Shown here piece after piece: positions 36,064 to 44,221 of a DNA stretch of 64,000 nucleotides. Origin of the DNA: Burkholderia pyrrocinia. GTDB lineage: Bacteria; Pseudomonadota; Gammaproteobacteria; Burkholderiales; Burkholderiaceae. A program made the position numbers and the translations under genes. The DNA lies in assembly GCF_001028665.1 (NCBI RefSeq), contig NZ_CP011503.1:496001-560000 (forward strand), in the 5' to 3' direction. The notes beneath the pieces were generated by a model, which saw nothing but the letters and a program-made list of their open reading frames with translations, searched no databases and was not told the origin of the DNA. Each line of letters opens with the position of its first letter. Within the stretch, counting starts at the first letter, position 1.

Positions 36064-36438
36064 TCACTTCACGCTGAAGCCGTACGCTCCCTGCGTGCGG
36101 TGCCCGTCGGTCGCGACGGCCACCCATTTCACCGTATAGGCGCCCGTGCCGACCGCCGTGAGCGGCACCGTCGTCCGCTTGCGGTTCGACGCATCGATGC
36201 GCGCCTTGCCGTCCGACACCGTCTTGCCGTCGCCGTCGACGACGACGATCGAGCTGAACGCCGGCTCCAGCGGCTCGGTGAAGTCGATCGTGACGGCGGC
36301 TGGTGCGGCGGTCAGCACCGCACCCGCCGCCGGATCGCTCTTCGCGAGATGCGCATGCGCGAACGCGGCCGACGAAACGGTCGCGGCAAGGATGACGGCG
36401 GCAGCCTTGCGGCCGAACGGGAACGAATCGAAATGCAT
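36064..36438 (-). CDS. copC: CopC-domain copper-binding periplasmic protein
   Basis: A 124-aa periplasmic protein. The signal peptide ends at AFA-HAHLAKSDPAAG, which exposes the N-terminal copper-ligand histidine (HAHL) expected of CopC. The Ig-like domain continues with VTIDFTEPLEPAFSSI, YTVKWVAVATDGHRTQGAYGFSV, and the late Asp-Gly-His motif completes the metal site. No CopD permease is encoded next to it, so it stands alone. Confidence 0.85.
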   Translation of the reverse strand: MHFDSFPFGRKAAAVILAATVSSAAFAHAHLAKSDPAAGAVLTAAPAAVTIDFTEPLEPAFSSIVVVDGDGKTVSDGKARIDASNRKRTTVPLTAVGTGAYTVKWVAVATDGHRTQGAYGFSVK

Positions 36439-36549
36439 GGACTTTCCGTGAAAAATGAACGAGCACCGCGCGCTGCGCGGCGTTCCGGCAGCTTACCAGC
36501 GCAAGCGTGTCCATGCCGGTCGCGCGCAGCTTGATAGAATGCGCGCGCT

Positions 36550-37266
36550 ATGGATCTCGAAAGCATTCTCTACACCCAGGGCTTCGGCTCGCGCCGCCAG
36601 TGCCGCGGCCTGATCGAAGCGGGCCGCGTCGCCATCGCCGGCGCCAGCGCGACCGACCCCGACGCGACGTTCGACACCGATGGCCTCATGTTCTCGGTCG
36701 ACGATACGGCCTGGCCGTTTCACGCGCACGCGTATCTCGCGCTCAACAAGCCGGCCGGCTACGAGTGTTCGCGCGATCCACAACACCATTCAAGCGTGTT
36801 CAGCCTGCTGCCCGCGCCGCTCGTCGCGCGCGGCGTGCAGTGCGTCGGCCGTCTCGACCAGGACACGACAGGCCTGCTGCTGCTGTCCGACGACGGCCAG
36901 TTCGTGCACGCGTACACGTCGCCGAAGCGCAAGGTGCCGAAGACCTACGTGGCGACCGTGCGCCATCCGCTCGACGACACGCAACTGCATGCGCTGCGCA
37001 CCGGCGTGCAGCTCCACGGCGAGCCGAAGCCGATCGCGGCCGTCGCCGCCGACGCGCGCGACACGCACGCGCTCGCGCTGACCGTCCTCGAAGGCAAGTA
37101 TCACCAGGTGAAACGCATGGTCGCGGCGGCGAGCAACCGCGTCGAGCTGCTGCACCGCGAAAGCATCGGCGGCTTCGCGCTGCCGGACGACCTCGAACCC
37201 GGCGCGTGGCGGTGGCTCGATGACGCCGACCTTTCAGCGCTGCGCAATCCCGTCAAAACCCTGTAA
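36550..37266 (+). CDS. RsuA-type 16S rRNA pseudouridine synthase
   Basis: A 238-aa member of the RsuA/RluB/E/F family: N-terminal S4 domain (MDLESILYTQGFGSRRQCRG), then YLALNKPAGYECSRD and the catalytic block GRLDQDTTGLLLLSDDG, whose aspartate attacks the target uridine. YVATVRHPLD and GKYHQVKRM follow. E. coli RsuA modifies U516 of 16S rRNA; length and S4 domain fit that role, but RluE/F specificity cannot be excluded. Confidence 0.88.
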   Translation: MDLESILYTQGFGSRRQCRGLIEAGRVAIAGASATDPDATFDTDGLMFSVDDTAWPFHAHAYLALNKPAGYECSRDPQHHSSVFSLLPAPLVARGVQCVGRLDQDTTGLLLLSDDGQFVHAYTSPKRKVPKTYVATVRHPLDDTQLHALRTGVQLHGEPKPIAAVAADARDTHALALTVLEGKYHQVKRMVAAASNRVELLHRESIGGFALPDDLEPGAWRWLDDADLSALRNPVKTL

Positions 37267-37371
37267 GGGAAAATCCGCACGACCGTTCGATGCCCGGCCG
37301 CGTCTCGGCCGCACGATCCCCCGCTATACTCGAATCACAAGCTGTACGAGCAGCGATGCAGGGGAGACATC

Positions 37372-37560
37372 ATGAACATCAACCATTCTTTCGAACTGTC
37401 GTACGTGATGATCGCGTTCGCGATCGTCGGTGTCATCGTGATCGGCGGGCTGCTGGCCGCGATGCACCTGAAGCACAAATATCATCCGAACCTGATTGGC
37501 GCGCTGATCGGCGCGCTGCTGTGCTTCCTGCTGATCGAGGCGTTACCGGCGCTGACCTGA
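37372..37560 (+). CDS. Small membrane protein, 62 aa
   Basis: A 62-residue protein, MNINHSFELSYVMIAFAIVG onward, with two hydrophobic segments (about 12-31 and 42-58) separated by the basic loop HLKHKYHPN. GGGGAGA is an excellent ribosome-binding site just upstream, and a TATACT -10-like box lies at about 37325. Its last 18 bp overlap the end of the convergent epimerase gene. No family name is known to me; signs of translation are good. Confidence 0.72.
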   Translation: MNINHSFELSYVMIAFAIVGVIVIGGLLAAMHLKHKYHPNLIGALIGALLCFLLIEALPALT

Positions 37561-38580
37561 CGCGCTGCCCGGCGCGAGCGTTTGAAGGAAATCGTCTACG
37601 GTCGGATAACGCAACGTCACGCACAATTCGGCCTTGAGCCGTGCGTTGGACAGGCGCCGCGACTCGCGCATGAACGACAGCAGCGTCGGTTCGAGCTGAC
37701 GCTCGGCGTCCGCGCGGCTGATGCGCGGCGGCCGCGGCAGGCCGAGCGCCTGCGCGACCCGGTCGAAATACTCCCCCATCCGCAGTTCGCTGTCGTCCGA
37801 CGCGTGCACGGCGCGCGCCGGCCTGCCGCGCTCGGCCGCGCGGCGCAGGATGGCCGCGAGGTCGTCCGCGTGGATGTGGTTCGTATAGACATCGTCGGCC
37901 GGCTCGAGCGCCGGCGTGCCGCGCTCGAGCCGCGCGACCGGCAGACGGTTCGCCGCGTAGATGCCGGGAATGCGCACGATGCGCGCGGACAGCACGCCGC
38001 GCACCGTCGCCGCGCGCAGTTGCCGCTCGGCCGACACGCGCCGGAACGCGCGCGGATTCGCGGGACGCAGCGGGTGTGTTTCGTCGATCCGCGCCCCGCC
38101 GCAATCGCCGTATACGCCCGTCGTGCTCGCGTAGACGAGCCTCGGCGCACGAAGACCGTCGGGTACAATACGCGCTGCCCGAACGGGCGCGCCGGCCTGT
38201 CGGGCAGCGGCGCGCAGCGTTCGGAGCCGGCCGACCGCCGGGGCCGGCGGCCCTGCTGGCCGTCGCATGGGCACGGTCGTTGCGGCGATCAGCGCACGCG
38301 TGCGCCGGTCGTCGCGGCCGTCGGACTGCGGCGGCGCGAGATGCAGGATCGTGCGGGCCAGACCCGCGAGGCGGCCGAGCGTCGCCGGGCGATCGAGGTC
38401 GCCGACGATCGGCGTCGCGCCCGCGGCACGCAGTTCGTCGCGGCGGGCCGGGTGGCTCGTCAGCGCGAAGATCCGCAGGTTGCGGCGCGTGTCGCGCCAT
38501 TGCGCGACGCAGCGCATGCCGACGTCGCCGCAGCCGACGATCAGTGCGCGCGGCCGGCGCAGGATTCGTGTCGCGATCAT
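37543..38580 (-). CDS. NAD(P)-dependent epimerase/dehydratase-like protein (YeeZ-type)
   Basis: A 345-aa extended-SDR protein. The N-terminal Gly-rich motif ALIVGCGDVGMRCV binds the dinucleotide, LHLAPPQSDGRDD follows, and LVYASTTGVYGDCGG plus RIVRIPGIYAANRLPV are typical of YeeZ-like sugar-nucleotide-epimerase relatives. A basic, Ala/Arg-rich insertion lies near residues 105-140. The ATG at 38580 is preferred; a GTG at 38604 would add eight residues and would sit within a palindrome. Overlaps the small membrane protein gene tail to tail. The substrate is unknown. Confidence 0.78.
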   Translation of the reverse strand: MIATRILRRPRALIVGCGDVGMRCVAQWRDTRRNLRIFALTSHPARRDELRAAGATPIVGDLDRPATLGRLAGLARTILHLAPPQSDGRDDRRTRALIAATTVPMRRPAGPPAPAVGRLRTLRAAARQAGAPVRAARIVPDGLRAPRLVYASTTGVYGDCGGARIDETHPLRPANPRAFRRVSAERQLRAATVRGVLSARIVRIPGIYAANRLPVARLERGTPALEPADDVYTNHIHADDLAAILRRAAERGRPARAVHASDDSELRMGEYFDRVAQALGLPRPPRISRADAERQLEPTLLSFMRESRRLSNARLKAELCVTLRYPTVDDFLQTLAPGSASGQRR

Positions 38581-38603
38581 GTTGGTTGCGAAATCAGTAG
38601 CCA

Positions 38604-38624
38604 CCGTTGCGCGACGCGCAACGG
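38604..38624. repeat. Perfect 9-bp-arm palindrome in a divergent promoter region
   Basis: CCGTTGCGC-gac-GCGCAACGG between the epimerase and the ferredoxin reductase genes. A weaker second palindrome CCGTGC-gcgacat-GCACGG follows near 38640-38658. They could be operators or cruciform/hairpin elements. No T-tract, so not a terminator. Confidence 0.6.
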
Positions 38625-38687
38625 GTTTGCATTGTAGCTGCCGTGCGCGACATGCACGGTCCCCACATTTTGTTCTAGTTTGGTTCT

Positions 38688-39719
38688 ATGGCATTCAACG
38701 TCACTCTCAAGCAAAGCGGCCGGCAATTCCAGGTCGAGTCGGACGAAACCGTGCTGGCGGCCGCGCTGCGCCAGAACGTCCATCTGCCGTACGGCTGCAA
38801 GAACGGCGCGTGCGGCTCCTGCAAGGGCCAGATCGTGTCGGGCCAGATCGAGCAGGGCCCGCATGCCGCGTCCGCGCTGTCCAATGACGAGCGCACGCGC
38901 GGCCTCGCGCTGCTGTGCTGCTCGAAGGCGCAATGCGATCTCGAGATCGACGTGCGCGAAATCGCCGGCGTCGACGGCGTGCAGGTCAAGAAGCTGCCGT
39001 GCCGGATCGCCGCGCTCGAGCGCAAGGCCGACGACGTGATGGTCGTGAAGCTGCAGTTGCCCGCCAACGAACGCCTGCAGTATCTCGCGGGCCAGTATGT
39101 CGAGTTCATCCTGAAGGACGGCTCGCGCCGCAGCTACTCGATGGCGAACGCGCCGCACGAGGAAGGCCCGATCGAGCTGCACATCCGCCACATGCCGGGC
39201 GGCAAGTTCACCGACCACGTGTTCGGCGCGATGAAGGAGCGCGACATCCTGCGCTTCGAAGGCCCGCTCGGCACGTTCTTCCTGCGCGAGGATTCCGACA
39301 AGCCGATCGTGCTGCTTGCATCGGGCACGGGCTTCGCACCGATCAAGGCGATCATCGAGCACGTGAAGCACCGCGGCATCACGCGCCCGATGACGCTCTA
39401 CTGGGGCGCACGCCGCAAGAAGGACATCTACCTCGGCGAGCTCGCCGAGCAGTGGGCGCGCGAGATCCCGAACTTCAAGTACGTGCCGGTGCTGTCCGAG
39501 CCCGACGACGCCGACCAGTGGACGGGCCGCACGGGCTTCGTCCATCGCGCGGTGATCGAGGACCTGCCCGATCTGTCGGCCCGTCAGGTGTACGCGTGCG
39601 GCGCGCCGGTGATGGTCGAATCCGCGCAGCGCGACTTCACGCAGCACCACGCACTGCCGGCCGACGAGTTCTACGCGGACTCGTTCACGAGCGCAGCCGA
39701 TCTCGCGCATCCGGTCTGA
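38688..39719 (+). CDS. 2Fe-2S ferredoxin-type oxidoreductase (CDP-6-deoxy-glucoseen reductase-like)
   Basis: A 343-aa electron-transfer flavoprotein. The N-terminal plant-type 2Fe-2S ferredoxin (CKNGACGSCKG and the later LCC) is followed by the FAD domain (RSYSMANAP) and NAD domain (LLASGTGFAPIKAIIEH, ending VYACGAPVMVESAQRDF). In Burkholderia this protein is usually annotated as AscD-like CDP-6-deoxy-delta-3,4-glucoseen reductase, but no 3,6-dideoxy sugar genes are nearby, so a general NADH:acceptor reductase role is as likely. Confidence 0.85.
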   Translation: MAFNVTLKQSGRQFQVESDETVLAAALRQNVHLPYGCKNGACGSCKGQIVSGQIEQGPHAASALSNDERTRGLALLCCSKAQCDLEIDVREIAGVDGVQVKKLPCRIAALERKADDVMVVKLQLPANERLQYLAGQYVEFILKDGSRRSYSMANAPHEEGPIELHIRHMPGGKFTDHVFGAMKERDILRFEGPLGTFFLREDSDKPIVLLASGTGFAPIKAIIEHVKHRGITRPMTLYWGARRKKDIYLGELAEQWAREIPNFKYVPVLSEPDDADQWTGRTGFVHRAVIEDLPDLSARQVYACGAPVMVESAQRDFTQHHALPADEFYADSFTSAADLAHPV

Positions 39720-39748
39720 GACCCGCCGCCCGCGCGCCGCACTGCACG

Positions 39749-39776
39749 CCGCGATGTCACATTCGTGGCATCGCGG
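39749..39776. repeat. Long imperfect palindrome just upstream of a promoter-like sequence
   Basis: CCGCGATG-t-CAC-attc-GTG-g-CATCGCGG: 11 base pairs with one mismatch, ending three bases before the -35 hexamer at 39780. Either an operator, or a weak terminator for the upstream reductase (it lacks a T-tract). Confidence 0.6.
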
Positions 39777-39779
39777 CGG

Positions 39780-39809
39780 TTTACAGTGGGGCGCGGGATG
39801 CCTTATGCT
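39780..39809 (+). promoter_or_regulatory. Sigma70-like promoter ahead of the argD-type leader
   Basis: -35 TTTACA (39780-39785), 18-bp spacer, -10 TATGCT (39804-39809). The predicted start site, about 39816, falls right at the ATG of the Arg-rich small ORF. Prediction by eye only. Confidence 0.55.
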
Positions 39810-39816
39810 TGCGCAC

Positions 39817-39900
39817 ATGAACCGCTTCCTGTCCGCTCTCCGACGTCGCCGCTCGCCGCTCCGCCCGGATGCCGCAGGCTCGTCACGGACTCGCGCGTAA
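39817..39900 (+). CDS. Arg-rich 27-codon leader ORF (candidate)
   Basis: [20 protein letters not shown] followed by GSSRTRA and TAA. It has 8 arginines in 27 codons, including four consecutive codons (CGA CGT CGC CGC). There is no ribosome-binding site, but the predicted transcript would start at or next to the ATG, so it would be translated as a leaderless message. A hairpin includes its stop codon, a strong terminator follows, and the next gene is an acetylornithine aminotransferase-type gene of arginine metabolism. This fits an attenuation leader peptide. GC-rich DNA makes Arg codons frequent, so chance is a real alternative. Confidence 0.35.
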   Translation: MNRFLSALRRRRSPLRPDAAGSSRTRA

Positions 39901-39926
39901 CCCCCACACTGCTTCACCGGTTACGC
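39895..39926 (+). promoter_or_regulatory. Hairpin overlapping the leader ORF stop codon
   Basis: GCGTAACC (39895-39902, containing the TAA stop) pairs perfectly with GGTTACGC (39919-39926) over a 16-nt loop. It precedes the intrinsic terminator by 20 nt and could act as a pause or alternative hairpin. Confidence 0.55.
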
Positions 39927-39946
39927 ACAAGCTGTTCGAACTCACC

Positions 39947-39971
39947 AGCCACGGCCTTCCGTGGCTTTTTT
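39947..39971 (+). terminator. Perfect intrinsic terminator 42 bp upstream of the argD-type gene
   Basis: AGCCACGG-cctt-CCGTGGCT followed by TTTTT. It lies between the predicted promoter and the coding start at 40013, so it would end a transcript of about 155 nt, as attenuator or as small-RNA terminator. It could also end read-through from the upstream reductase gene. Confidence 0.85.
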
Positions 39972-40012
39972 ATTGCCCGTTTCCCTTTCAACGCCCGCTG
40001 GAGTCTGCTGCC

Positions 40013-41197
40013 ATGCCCTTGAACGATTACCCGATCGACTCGCTGATGTACATCACGAACCGCCCCGACATCGTGTTTACGCACGGCAAGGGTTCGTGGC
40101 TCTACGATCACACGGGCAAGCGCTATCTGGACTTCATCCAGGGCTGGGCCGTCAACAGCCTCGGCCACTGCAACGACGGCGTCGTCGAAGCGCTGAAGAA
40201 GCAGGCGGAAACGCTGCTGAACCCGTCGCCGGCGTTCTACAACGAACCGATGGCGAAACTCGCGGCCCTGCTCACGCAGCACAGCGTGTTCGACAAGGTG
40301 TTCTTCACGAACAGCGGCGCCGAGGCGAACGAAGGCGCGATCAAGCTCGCGCGCAAGTGGGGCCGCAAGTTCCGCAACGGCGCGTACGAGATCATCACGT
40401 TCGACCACAGCTTCCACGGCCGCACGCTCGCGACGATGTCGGCCAGCGGCAAGCCGGGCTGGGACACGATCTACGCGCCGCAGGTGCCGGGTTTCCCGAA
40501 GGCCGAGCTGAACAACATCAACTCGGTCGAGAAGCTGATCACCGACAAGACCGTCGCCGTGATGCTCGAACCGATCCAGGGCGAAGGCGGCGTGATCCCG
40601 GCAACGCGCGAGTTCATGCGCGAACTGCGCGCGCTGACGAAGCAGCACAACCTGCTGCTGATCGTCGACGAAGTGCAGAGCGGCTGCGGCCGCGCGGGTA
40701 CGCTGTTCGCGTACGAGCTCGCCGACATCGAGCCGGACATCATGACGCTCGGCAAGGGCATCGGCAGCGGCGTGCCGCTCGCGGCGCTGCTGTCGAAGGC
40801 CGACGTCGCGGTGTTCGAGGCCGGCGACCAGGGCGGCACGTACAACGGCAACCCGCTGATGACGGCGGCCGGCTATTCGGTGATCTCGCAGCTCGTCGCG
40901 CCCGGCTTCCTCGAAGGCGTGCGTGCACGCGGCGAATACCTGAAGCGCAAGCTGCTCGAGCTGTCGGAAGAACGCGGCTTCGAAGGCGAACGCGGAGAAG
41001 GCCTGCTGCGTGCGCTGCTGCTCGGCAAGGACATCGGCCCGCAGATCGTCGAGAAGGCGCGCGACATGCAGCCCGACGGCCTGCTGCTGAACGCCGCGCG
41101 GCCGAACCTGCTGCGCTTCATGCCCGCGCTGAACGTGACGACCGAAGAGATCGACCAGATGATGGCGATGCTGCGGTCGATCCTCGACACGCTCTAA
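40013..41197 (+). CDS. argD: Class III aminotransferase, acetylornithine transaminase type
   Basis: A 394-aa PLP enzyme. Motifs: [71 protein letters not shown] and the PLP-lysine region [17 protein letters not shown]. The [14 protein letters not shown] block and ending [16 protein letters not shown] fit acetylornithine aminotransferase, which transfers an amino group from N-acetylornithine in arginine synthesis or its reverse. GGAG lies nine bases before the ATG. The 5' region holds a promoter-terminator arrangement suggesting attenuation. Ornithine or succinylornithine specificity cannot be excluded. Confidence 0.85.
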   Translation: MPLNDYPIDSLMYITNRPDIVFTHGKGSWLYDHTGKRYLDFIQGWAVNSLGHCNDGVVEALKKQAETLLNPSPAFYNEPMAKLAALLTQHSVFDKVFFTNSGAEANEGAIKLARKWGRKFRNGAYEIITFDHSFHGRTLATMSASGKPGWDTIYAPQVPGFPKAELNNINSVEKLITDKTVAVMLEPIQGEGGVIPATREFMRELRALTKQHNLLLIVDEVQSGCGRAGTLFAYELADIEPDIMTLGKGIGSGVPLAALLSKADVAVFEAGDQGGTYNGNPLMTAAGYSVISQLVAPGFLEGVRARGEYLKRKLLELSEERGFEGERGEGLLRALLLGKDIGPQIVEKARDMQPDGLLLNAARPNLLRFMPALNVTTEEIDQMMAMLRSILDTL

Positions 41198-41210
41198 GGA
41201 AACCGCCGAG

Positions 41211-41666
41211 ATGGATGCCGCCGCCGATGCTGTCGCTATCCGCCCGTTCGAACGCGCCGACACCGATGCCGTGCTCGCGGTATGGCGCGACGCGTTCCCG
41301 CAGTACGACGAAGCCGGTGCGCCGCCGCACCGCGATCCGCTGCGATCGATCGAGCTGAAGCTCGCGACGCAGCCGGAACTGTTCTTCGTCGCGACCAGCG
41401 GTGCGCGCGTCGTCGGCACGTTGATGGCGGGTTTCGACGGACATCGCGGCTGGCTCTACTCGTTCGGCGTCGCGAGCGACGCGCGACGGCTCGGCGTCGG
41501 CCGCGCGCTGATCGCACACGCGGAAAGCGCGCTCGCCGCGCGCGGCTGCCTGAAGATCAACCTGCAGGTGCTGCCCGGCAACGACGACGCGTGCCGCTTC
41601 TATGCGGCGCTCGGCTACCGCGTCGAGGAGCGCATCTCGTTCGGCAAGACGCTGCCGGCCGCGTGA
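41211..41666 (+). CDS. GNAT family N-acetyltransferase
   Basis: A 151-aa acetyltransferase. Motif A is seen as WLYSFGVASDARRLGVGRAL (acetyl-CoA pyrophosphate loop RRLGVGRA), with LQVLPGNDDACRFYAALGYR (motif B) near the C-terminus. It starts 13 bp after the aminotransferase, so the two are probably co-transcribed; length and pattern resemble YpeA-type GNATs. The substrate is unknown. Confidence 0.85.
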   Translation: MDAAADAVAIRPFERADTDAVLAVWRDAFPQYDEAGAPPHRDPLRSIELKLATQPELFFVATSGARVVGTLMAGFDGHRGWLYSFGVASDARRLGVGRALIAHAESALAARGCLKINLQVLPGNDDACRFYAALGYRVEERISFGKTLPAA

Positions 41667-41690
41667 TGCAGCCGGCGGCGGCAGCCCGTA

Positions 41691-42362
41691 TCAGCGCGTG
41701 ATCGGCCCCGCGCCCGGCAGCGGATTGCCGAGCGCGTCGGTCGGCACGGCCTGCTGTTCGAACGCCGCGAAATACGCGGCCCACTGCGTATCGCTCACCC
41801 GCACGATCAGCGCGCCGTCCTGCCAGACGTCGTTGTGGTCGTTATGGTCGTCGCCTGCGCGATGCAGGTAGTTCGGGCCTGTCGAGCCCTGGTTCATGTG
41901 CGTGTCGTGAATGCCGTCGCCTTCCGCATACGTACGGCCGAACACGACGACGTCGAGGCCCTGCGACTGCGCGGCACTGACGAGCCGCAGCAGCGACGGG
42001 ATCGGCTCCGGGTTCTCGGTGCCGTCCATCACCGCGCTCGCGCGCCACGCGCCGGTCTCGTTCAGGATGTCGCTGCGCAGGTAGTCGAGCGCGGGCAGCG
42101 CGGCCTGCCCCGTGAGGTCGGTGTAGCCTTCCGCCGCGGCCGCGAGCGTCTGCGTGACGGGATGGTGGAAATCGTAGACGAGCTTGTAGTTCAGCAAGTC
42201 GTCCGCATCGCTGGTGCCGACGTTGATCGCGACATCCCAGTCGCCTCCCGGCAGCGCCAGCGTCAGGTGGATGTGGTACTGGATCTCGCTGCCGTGCGGC
42301 GAGCCCTTCAGCTGCGCCACCGATGTCACCTTCGCCTTCACGAAACCGTAGTCCAGACTCAT
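41691..42362 (-). CDS. DUF2278 family protein
   Basis: A 223-aa protein beginning MSLDYGFVKAKVTSVAQLKG, the DUF2278 opening (YGxxKxxV), with YHIHLTLALPGGDWDVAINV, LDYLRSDILN and the acidic/His-rich GDGIHDTHMNQGSTGP and HRAGDDHNDHNDVWQDGAL blocks that may bind metal. No signal peptide. The function of the family is unknown. GGAG precedes the ATG by eight bases. It is convergent with the GNAT gene. Confidence 0.82.
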   Translation of the reverse strand: MSLDYGFVKAKVTSVAQLKGSPHGSEIQYHIHLTLALPGGDWDVAINVGTSDADDLLNYKLVYDFHHPVTQTLAAAAEGYTDLTGQAALPALDYLRSDILNETGAWRASAVMDGTENPEPIPSLLRLVSAAQSQGLDVVVFGRTYAEGDGIHDTHMNQGSTGPNYLHRAGDDHNDHNDVWQDGALIVRVSDTQWAAYFAAFEQQAVPTDALGNPLPGAGPITR

Positions 42363-42420
42363 GCGTATTCTCCGTGTCCCGATGGGTCGTCGATGCTACG
42401 CGGCCCGTGTGTCGGTTTGC

Positions 42421-42514
42421 GGGCGACCGGCATCGGGCGACCGGCTGCGGGCGACCGGCTGCGGGCGACCGGCTGCGGGCGACCGGCTGCGGGCGACCGG
42501 CGGCGGGCGACCGA
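42421..42514. repeat. Tandem repeat, 14-bp unit, about 6.7 copies
   Basis: Unit GGGCGACCGGCTGC, four exact copies from 42435 to 42490, with a variant first copy (…GGCATC, 42421-42434), a variant sixth (…GGCGGC, 42491-42504) and a partial seventh. Unit length is not a multiple of three, so it is not coding. It fills much of the 344-bp gap between the DUF2278 gene and livF and is a good VNTR candidate. Confidence 0.92.
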
Positions 42515-42602
42515 CCCTGTCGTTTCCCGCGCCCTATGCGCAGCACAACAGTCGAATGGAGTCACCTCCGCGCGCACAGTTCGATCCGAGTCGCACGACA
42601 CG

Positions 42603-42634
42603 AAAAAAAAGCTGTCACGGTATCCCGTGACAGC
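42603..42634 (-). terminator. Intrinsic terminator of the liv operon
   Basis: GCTGTCACGG-tatc-CCGTGACAGC is a perfect 10-bp stem; on the minus strand it is followed by eight T residues. It lies 72 bp after the livF stop. Confidence 0.93.
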
Positions 42635-42705
42635 CTTTCGAAAGCCCTGGCTCGACGCACGCGGCATCTGCCGCCGCGCATCACCGGGCCCGCTCATTCA
42701 TCCGC

Positions 42706-43421
<716 letters not shown>

Positions 43422-43422
<1 letters not shown>

Positions 43423-44198
43423 CAGTGCACCCCTGCGCCGAGATATGCCTCAATCACCTTCGGATTCTTCTGCACGTCCTGCGGCAGACCCTCGGCGATC
43501 ACCTTGCCGTAATCGAGCACCGTCATCCGGTTGCACAGCCCCATCACGAGCTTCACGTCGTGCTCGATCAGGAGAATCGTGCGGCCGTCCGAGCGGATCT
43601 TGTCGAGCAGGCGCGTGAGTTCGACCTTCTCGGTCGCGTTCATCCCGGCCGCCGGCTCGTCGAGCGCGAGCAGCTTCGGGTCGGTCGCAAGGGCCCGCGC
43701 GATCTCGAGACGGCGCTGGTGGCCGTACGACAGGTTGCGCGACGTGTAGTCGGCGTATTGCAGCACGCCCACGTATTCGAGCAGCTCGATCGCGCGTTCC
43801 TTGATCTCGCGCTCTTCCTGGCGTTCGGCCGGCGTCTGGAACACCGCGCCGAGCAGACCGTGCTTGGTCCGCACGTGGCGGCCCACCATCACGTTCTCGA
43901 GGGCCGTCATCCCGCCGAACAGGCGAATGTTCTGGAACGTGCGCGCGATGCCGGCCTTCGCCACCTGGTGCACGGCCGTCGGCGTGTAGTTCTGGCCGTC
44001 CAGCTTGAAGTCGCCGGAGTCCGGCGTGTAGAGGCCCGTGATCACGTTGAAGAACGTCGTCTTGCCGGCGCCGTTCGGGCCGATCAGACCGTAGATCTCG
44101 CCTTCCTTGATCTGCAGGCCGACGTCGGACAGTGCCTGCAGGCCGCCGAAACGTTTGTTCACGCCCTGCACGGACAGTCGGATTTGCTTGTCGCTCAT
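43422..44198 (-). CDS. livG: Branched-chain amino acid ABC transporter ATPase LivG
   Basis: A 258-aa ABC ATPase with Walker A GPNGAGKTTFFNVITGLY, the LivG-type insertion ending ALENVMVGRHVRTKHG, LSYGHQRRLEIARALA as signature and LLALDEPAAGMNATEK as Walker B. It pairs with LivF to drive LivHM. Downstream of livM by 23 bp. Confidence 0.95.
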
Positions 44199-44221
44199 GT
44201 GGATATCCCCTTGTCCGTTCG

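Noticed and set aside
39869..40012. Upstream extension of the argD-type gene (start at 39869)
   Set aside because: The added residues would run through the intrinsic terminator and do not resemble the family; the ATG at 40013 has a ribosome-binding site and gives the normal N-terminus.
42421..42514. Possible CRISPR array
   Set aside because: The units are 14 bp, contiguous, with no spacers and no cas genes nearby; it is a simple tandem repeat.
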